In this document: piece after piece, positions 58,601 through 64,000 of the stretch | How the letters are laid out: the number at the start of each line of letters is the position of its first letter | How positions within the stretch are numbered: the stretch's first letter is position 1 | NCBI GenBank assembly: GCA_022606135.1 | Contig: JABYQN010000015.1 | Coordinates: 124,001-188,000 of the forward strand | Direction of reading: 5' to 3' | Source of the DNA: Fomes fomentarius | Lineage: Eukaryota; Basidiomycota; Agaricomycetes; Polyporales; Polyporaceae | DNA: 64,000 nucleotides | Notes under the pieces: generated by a model | Database searches by the model: none | Told to the model about the DNA's origin: nothing | The model's input: the letters and a program-made list of their open reading frames with translations, nothing else | Position numbers and translations under genes: made by a program

Positions 58601-58809
58601 AGTCCTGAGAGCACAAGAACGCCGATTCAAATAGACTCTGGGACATACATACGAGAAGAAGAGAACCGGAACTTTATCCGTATCCAACTCGAATTCGATC
58701 GACTGTTCTATTTTTCGCTAGATAGAGACGCTTTCAGCTAAGGCAACAAGTAGCACGAAGTGAGATTAACCTTGTAAGAGAGTACGGAGAAGGTATTCCC
58801 GGGTGACGT
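55621..58809. other. 3.2-kb gene-poor interval
   Basis: No frame with a recognisable domain on either strand. At 57759-57781 there is a perfect 9-bp hairpin (AAATCGTTG, 5-nt loop). Short frames on the minus strand at 56272-56806 were examined and gave no match that I recognise. Confidence 0.4.
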
Positions 58810-61800
58810 TCAGACGTCCGCTCCTCGGCTTCGCGCCTCCGCTAAGCTAAGCTCTATCGCAAACCGCAGTTCTTCATCATCTTCCGTAGACGAACTCGGC
58901 GGTGGACGCCAGGCAGCTCCAGCAACCGAGCGCGATGGACTCTGCGACGGGGATGCAGCGCTCCCAACTCTGGACGGTGACGGCACCCCAGAAGGATGGA
59001 GCGTCCGCAGTGGTGTGTTCCATGCGCTCCGGATCGACTGCGGGCTCCCTGGCGCAGAGCCTCTGACACTCGAACTAGACCCCGATGCCGACGTAGAGGA
59101 TGGAGTGCGACTGACCGGAACGACAGGGAAGTGGTCTAGGTCAGACGTCTGGGGCGGTACCCCTGAGCTGGAGCTCACGCTTCTACTCGGCAGTGGACTC
59201 ATCCTAAAGCCCGCTTCCATCGGTTCGGGGCGTGCACGAGGGGACACCTGGATCTTGTGGTTTGACGAAGAGGGCGTTCTCCGCGGGAACGAATGGCCGC
59301 CCTGGAAGCCACTTGTGTAGCTATCCGAGCTCGGCGACGAGTGCACCGAGGTGGATGACGTCCGCGAGGGCGCGACGGACGACGGCTCTGAGCGGAACAC
59401 GTTGCTAGGGGTTGCCATGGGAGTCGGTACGTCGTCAAAGTCGACGAGGAAGACGCCCTCCTCTCCGTAGCGAGAACTCTCTGCAGCCCTCGGACGGTCC
59501 ATACGGCGGGCCTCTTCTTCGTCGCGACTCAGCATGAGCACATATTCGACTGCCTCGACCTCGCTCAGGCCGAGATGCGCAAGAGTCGAGAGCTGCTCTT
59601 TCTCGCGCCCAAAGGTCCGACGGAAGTGCCTCCGTTCTTCCTCGAGCTCGCGTTGTGACTCAGCGATATCGCGATACATCTCAATTTGTTCTGCAGACAT
59701 TCATGTGTCAGCCAGCCGCCGCCCAGACACGGATAGGAACAGGGCGTAAGAATCACTCACGCTGCCATTTCGCGACACCATTGGCGTTCTTTCCACTCCC
59801 GGCGCGTACGCCTTTCCCTTTTCCATGCCCGACGTTTTTGCCCGCCGGTCCGGCCTTCCATGCTAGCACGGCCTTGCCGATAGATACAATCAGTGCATCG
59901 CGCTCCAGTAGTATCTGCCCAACTGCGTCCCACTCTGCACCGGGAAGAGGCCGCGCGCTGGGCGTCGTGAAAGTGCGAAGGGGTGCAAGTGTAAGCGCGT
60001 CCCACACTTTGATCGTTCCACGAGAGGAGCCGGAAACCAGTACGGCGGAATTCCATGCAAGCGCAGTCACGGCACCGTCCTCGTGCGCAGCGAACCGTCG
60101 GACTGCTCGGACAGGTTCGGCACCAGCTGCAGAGGACGCCGAAGCAGTCGAAGTCGGAGAGGACGGACCAGCGGTCCAAGAGTAGATTGAAATGGTACCG
60201 AGTTGATCACCTGTGATAACGAAGTCGCACTCGTCTGGTCGTGAGCCCCATACGGGATAAACGGCTGTGATCGGGCCTGAGTTATCGTCTCCGAAGAGCG
60301 TGCGTTCGAATGCGCTTGCTGTATCATTCCATGTAAGACGATGGCAGTGATGGCTCGGATGATAAATCGCCAGGAGGGATAAACATTGCTCCCGAGGGGC
60401 AATGCATAAGCGCGTCAGTTCCTGGGCAGTGTTCTCGTGCTGCTGAAGTGCAGGCGTAGCGGTCGCAGTAGGCGCAGGAATACGTAGTTCGCGCGGTTCT
60501 AGTGTGGTGCTATCCGACGCTTCTGCGAGCGCTCCGAGGCCAGTCCAGACAAGGAGGCCACCATTCCGAAAGCCGGCTGCGATGACGGCTTGTTGCATAT
60601 CCATGACAGCCTTGACGCAAGGATCCGGTACGAGCGAGGGTTGTTTATTGGAGTTCCAGAGACACTTCAGCGTAGTCTTAGCCTCCCAGAGCTTGACGCG
60701 TCCATCAGCGCCTCCGCTCACGAAAAATACGTACCCCTCTATGCCAGTCGCCCACGACACGCACTCTACGGCGCCCTCATGACAATCCCCAGGACGGCAT
60801 CTGATCAGACGCGAGGCGGACGTCCTGCTAGGGTCCATGGTGCGTACCGCGGTAGTCACCGCAACTTCACCATTGCGGAACCCCCAGAGGATTTTCGCGG
60901 TGCCGCCCTCAGATGCCATAGCGATAGACGTGACATGAGGTGAAAACTCTGCGTTCGGATTCCCGATACCGAGACCATTGAGGGTCCCTGACGCGTCAAG
61001 GTAGCCACGCAAGATCTTGCCGGAAAGCGGATACGAACGCGATACCACGCCGTATTGCAAAGATGCGGCTAGAAGCGTGGTGTGCGGCATAAGATGCATC
61101 ACCGACACGGTGGAATGATGCGGGACGTGAGAGATGGTCGTAGTGCGCGAGTGTTCCCACCGTCTATCGAAAGTGTGGTGAGTATTGATTTACTCGAATA
61201 ACAGGATACGAGCAGGAGGTGCGATGTACGAGGATTGCACTAGACATCTGGATTGCAGAGGTGCAAGAACAACGATTATTGATGAAGAGGCCATCAACGA
61301 CGAACGACGACGCAGAGCTACGGCCTTCCCACGCGTGGCACATACAGCACACCACGGATACCGGAAATCTGTACTTCACACACCAAGCGAGCGAAGGGCG
61401 AAAAAGGTCCAGCTCCCCATGCCACATGCGTGGACAAGTCAAGTGGAGTCCGTCTGATATCGAGACACTCTTGCGTTGCATGTGGTATTTCCATGTCTCG
61501 AGCCCCGTGGTGACGCTCGGTGCTGAGGACAAACATGCGGATGATCTGCGCATATAGCCGACCGCATTGCAGCAACGAGGCAGCACCCAGGCATCCCAGG
61601 CATATATAACGCACACAACGACACGCGCCAGCGTAACAGATCACCCCTCCTATCGTTGAGAATGCGATGACGTACCTCTTCAGGTTATACCGCAAGACGA
61701 ACTCCCTCTTCCAGGAGCTCTCTTCCCTCCTCAGCATGAGCGTCCTGTCGCCCGCGTCATCACGCAGATCGCTCTCTGGGGTGACTCCGAGGTATTGGTA

Positions 61801-62073
61801 GACGTACGCCCTCCGCCAGGTGTTGTCGTCCGCTACGTGGGCATGGAGCGACTTGCACGTCCGCGCGAGGGAGAGCAGATCAGGCGGGTCGAGAAACGAC
61901 GTGACGTGGGTGAGTGATTCCGACGGGATGCTGAGTAAAACGTCGGCTGTTCCGCTTGCGATGTGCGCGAGGCCATGTAGGTTTCCATGTTGGCGAGCGT
62001 TGAGTAGGTGTGGGCGGGCTTGTTTGTGTCGATTCTCTTTCTTGGAATGAGCTTCGATAGGCCTACTGGGCAT
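58810..62073 (-). CDS. F-box/WD40 protein with C-terminal ubiquitin-interacting motif (Pof10-like)
   Basis: Three exons. Exon 1 starts at ATG 62073 (an in-frame ATG at 62160 is less likely) and carries the F-box: VLLSIPSESLTHVTSFLDPP, LLSLARTCKSLHAHVADD, TWRRAYVYQYLG. It ends YNLKR at about 61673. A long intron of about 500 nt, unusual here, leads to RRWEHSRTTTISHVP. WD40 repeats follow: GAVECVSWATG with VSGGADGRVKLWEA, then AAGFRNGGLLVW, FVITGDQLGTISIYSW, AVTALAWNSAVLVSGSSRGT and IKVWDA. The last exon joins as KWQ|QIEMYRDIAESQ, continues through a coiled, then Ser/Pro-rich region and ends with DDEELRFAIELSLAEA, a ubiquitin-interacting motif. The architecture resembles fission-yeast Pof10, an SCF substrate receptor; that assignment is from memory of the family. 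Confidence 0.8.
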
Positions 62074-63134
62074 AAAATAGAGCGAGGGGTAGAGTTTGTG
62101 CGCTGCCGCAGACGGTGTCTGCGATGGTGGTGGTCGATGGTCAAGTTGCGATTGGCGCAATTTGGGCGCCGGTCACCGCTCCAATGTGCCCCGACGAGTC
62201 AGTGTCATCGATGCACTCAACATCCACGAGTCACGGCCATCTGTGGATGTTCTGTGTTCTACTGCTATGCGCCAGCGATGCTGGCCACAGAAGTCCACAA
62301 AAATGCGGAAGTCTGAGTCAAGTTGCAGTATCAATATTATTGCTGACCGAATCCCCAACTGTTCTCCTCTGTTCCCTGTTCGATTGTTGGTCGTCGTAAC
62401 GATTCATGCAGTCGTAGATAAAGAGGAAGGATTGTGAGGTACTGAACACTCCAAGCCGCCTGACGACCCAGGACTGTCTCGCTCGATTGACGTTAACCAC
62501 CGAAGCTCCCATGGAACTGGCAGCAACTCCGCAGATCGTAATATTGTTAACGGATATATTGAGAAATTGTTTACCTCCACCAGGAGGTTCGAGAGCGTTG
62601 AGCGAATAGCCCCGTTCACGGAAAGCCTGAGTCAGGGAAAATTGCGCCGTATGCGCATCCCGGGCCTACCGACAAGCGGGATAGACGGCCCCTAGCCATA
62701 ATCCACTGCGGGGAGGAGGGGAACTATGTATATGCTCTTTTGTCGTATTTAGCTAGGCCAAGACCGGCTCTTCACTATACCATCCAACTATATGGGTCGT
62801 TGGCGACTCAAAGGTTCAAAAGGTTGTTCAAGCGGGGATGTGATGCGTACGGGATACCCGAGTGGGGGCGAACAGCGTGCGTAGTAAACATCTGTAACGA
62901 TCTGGCACACGATGTATATCGTCTACTGAACCGACACAGGGGGCGGGGTGGGAGGGGAAGCACAAAGCGTTCGAAATAGGAGTTGTGCTCACCAGGCCTC
63001 CTCACTCAGTTGTCTGTGCACCAGTCCATCTTCGTTCCACATGTAGTCATCCATATCAATCGAAAAGTTCTGATATGCAAGGCGGACGGAGAAGGGGACG
63101 CGGCCAATGTTGTACATCTTATTTCTAGAGATCA
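62074..63134. other. No gene recognised
   Basis: Upstream flank of the F-box/WD40/UIM gene and 3' flank of ARPC5. Open frames are short and without motif. Confidence 0.4.
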
Positions 63135-63779
63135 TCATACAAGTCGTCTGTCCGTCATCGCGCGAACGATGCAACCCGTGCCCGCGACCTCCGTCAACTA
63201 AAGCCGGGTCAGTTCACAACGATATAGCACGATAGGCCCACACACACCTTCTCGTGCCATCCCAGCAGCACACTCCCGCTCAAATCGCCCCATCCTGGCA
63301 GCGCCATGCCCTTGTAGAGGTACTTCATGAGAGTATCCTGCGCGTCTGTAGAAAGTGCCTTCACGATCCCAGGGATATCTGACCCCTTCGTGCTGTTGAG
63401 TATTGATACAAGTGTTTGCAGGTTCAGGTTCTGTTCCGTGCCGTCCGTAGTTGAGTGTCGGGTGGAACTGCCGAGAGATTGGGCACTCGTGAAGCACGCA
63501 CCTTTGCCTCCTCCACATGCGGACCGAAAGGTGCGTTCTCCAGCACCAATGTGAGAGCTCCTACGTAGTCATTTCTGAAGCAAGTTGGCGTCCCCGTGTG
63601 CATAGAAGAGAGGTCGATACTTCTTACTTGGCTAGTGAACTCCGGACAGCTACTGCGTGTTGCTTCGCGTCATTCAAGGCCTGCGCAGGGTCTCGGGGAT
63701 CGAGATCGTAAACTTCGCTGTCCAGAAGAGCATCCTCGTCAAATTGGTCGATATCGATCTTTCTGAAGTTCACATCCAT
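63135..63779 (-). CDS. ARPC5: Arp2/3 complex subunit 5 (p16-Arc)
   Basis: Several short exons run from ATG 63779 to TGA 63135. The product begins MDVNFRKIDIDQFDEDALLD and continues DPAQALNDAKQHAVAVRSSL|NDYVGALTLVLENAPFGPHVEEAK|NLNLQTLVSILNSTKGSDI|...LLGWHEK|LTEVAGTGCIVRAMTDRRLV (bars mark introns). This is the complete ARPC5/p16 fold at normal length, about 150 aa. An upstream in-frame ATG at 63839 is rejected because MDVNFRKIDID is the conserved start. The subunit belongs to the seven-protein Arp2/3 complex that nucleates branched actin filaments at endocytic patches. Confidence 0.92.
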
Positions 63780-64000
63780 AGTGCTGAAGATGTAGAAAAG
63801 ATGAAATGACGAGAGTACGGCGTAACGAGCACTGCCCACAGCGAGTTTGTGATGGTTCGGCTGAAGAGTTGGTTCAACTACAAATGCAAAGGAGCTGAAC
63901 CAAATGCGACGGTTCGGTCCGTATGGCCGAATGACAGGTCTTGTGCTTCACCCACTTGACTTCTACCAACTGCGTCGAAGACATTGTCTGTTCGTGTCGT
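63780..64000. other. Upstream region of ARPC5
   Basis: Presumed promoter; no coding frame or clear element seen before the window ends. Confidence 0.35.

Noticed and set aside
1..64000. CRISPR arrays, rRNA or tRNA genes
   Set aside because: No regularly spaced short repeats, no rRNA-like sequence and no convincing tRNA A/B boxes were seen; a covariance-model scan could still find a tRNA missed by eye.

Overview
The window is fungal nuclear DNA. Genes are split by many short spliceosomal introns (mostly 50-62 nt, GT..AG), spacing is compact, and the families (HET-domain proteins, a basidiomycete-type sesquiterpene synthase, a many-intron cytochrome P450, F-box/BTB proteins) point to an Agaricomycete, most likely a polypore-like wood-decay fungus. 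The assignment is inferred from family resemblance only.

Layout. 1-1.0 kb: 3'-truncated HET-domain gene (-). 1-4.3 kb: little, apart from a possible membrane-protein relic. 4.4-6.85 kb: divergent pair, a PD-(D/E)XK-nuclease-like protein (-) and an unrecognised 190-aa protein (+). 7.5-9.2 kb: a dead dual-specificity-phosphatase (DSP) copy beside a decayed piece of a SNF2 gene. 9.2-12.9 kb: no gene recognised. 12.9-15.2 kb: second HET gene (-). 16.8-20.3 kb: two head-to-head DSP genes. 21.2-25.6 kb: RING-containing SNF2 ATPase (-). 26.1-27.2 kb: BTB protein (+). 27.4-33.1 kb: two medium-chain reductase paralogues (-), the first apparently damaged, with a minisatellite and a small inverted-repeat element between them. 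33.7-36.4 kb: AP-1 beta-adaptin (-). 39.0-41.2 kb: cytochrome P450 (+). 42.3-42.9 kb: third intact DSP (-). 44.2-48.1 kb: divergent TAH18 and LCL3. 49.5-50.2 kb: fourth intact DSP (+). 50.7-53.2 kb: F-box protein that splices in frame into a WD40 domain (+). 53.8-55.6 kb: sesquiterpene synthase with a predicted C-terminal membrane anchor (-). 58.8-62.1 kb: F-box/WD40/UIM protein (-). 63.1-63.8 kb: ARPC5 (-).

Housekeeping genes (AP-1 beta, ARPC5, TAH18, LCL3, SNF2/RING, F-box/WD40) sit among recently duplicated accessory genes (DSP, HET, reductases). The most distinctive feature is the DSP family: five copies in 43 kb, carried on segmental duplications that include their promoters, with the single intron cutting the catalytic HCx5R loop. 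In two copies that intron is 57 nt and free of stops, so intron retention would insert 19 residues into the active site without changing frame.

Gene models were read by eye. Exon boundaries given explicitly were checked for phase; other spans are start-to-stop estimates.
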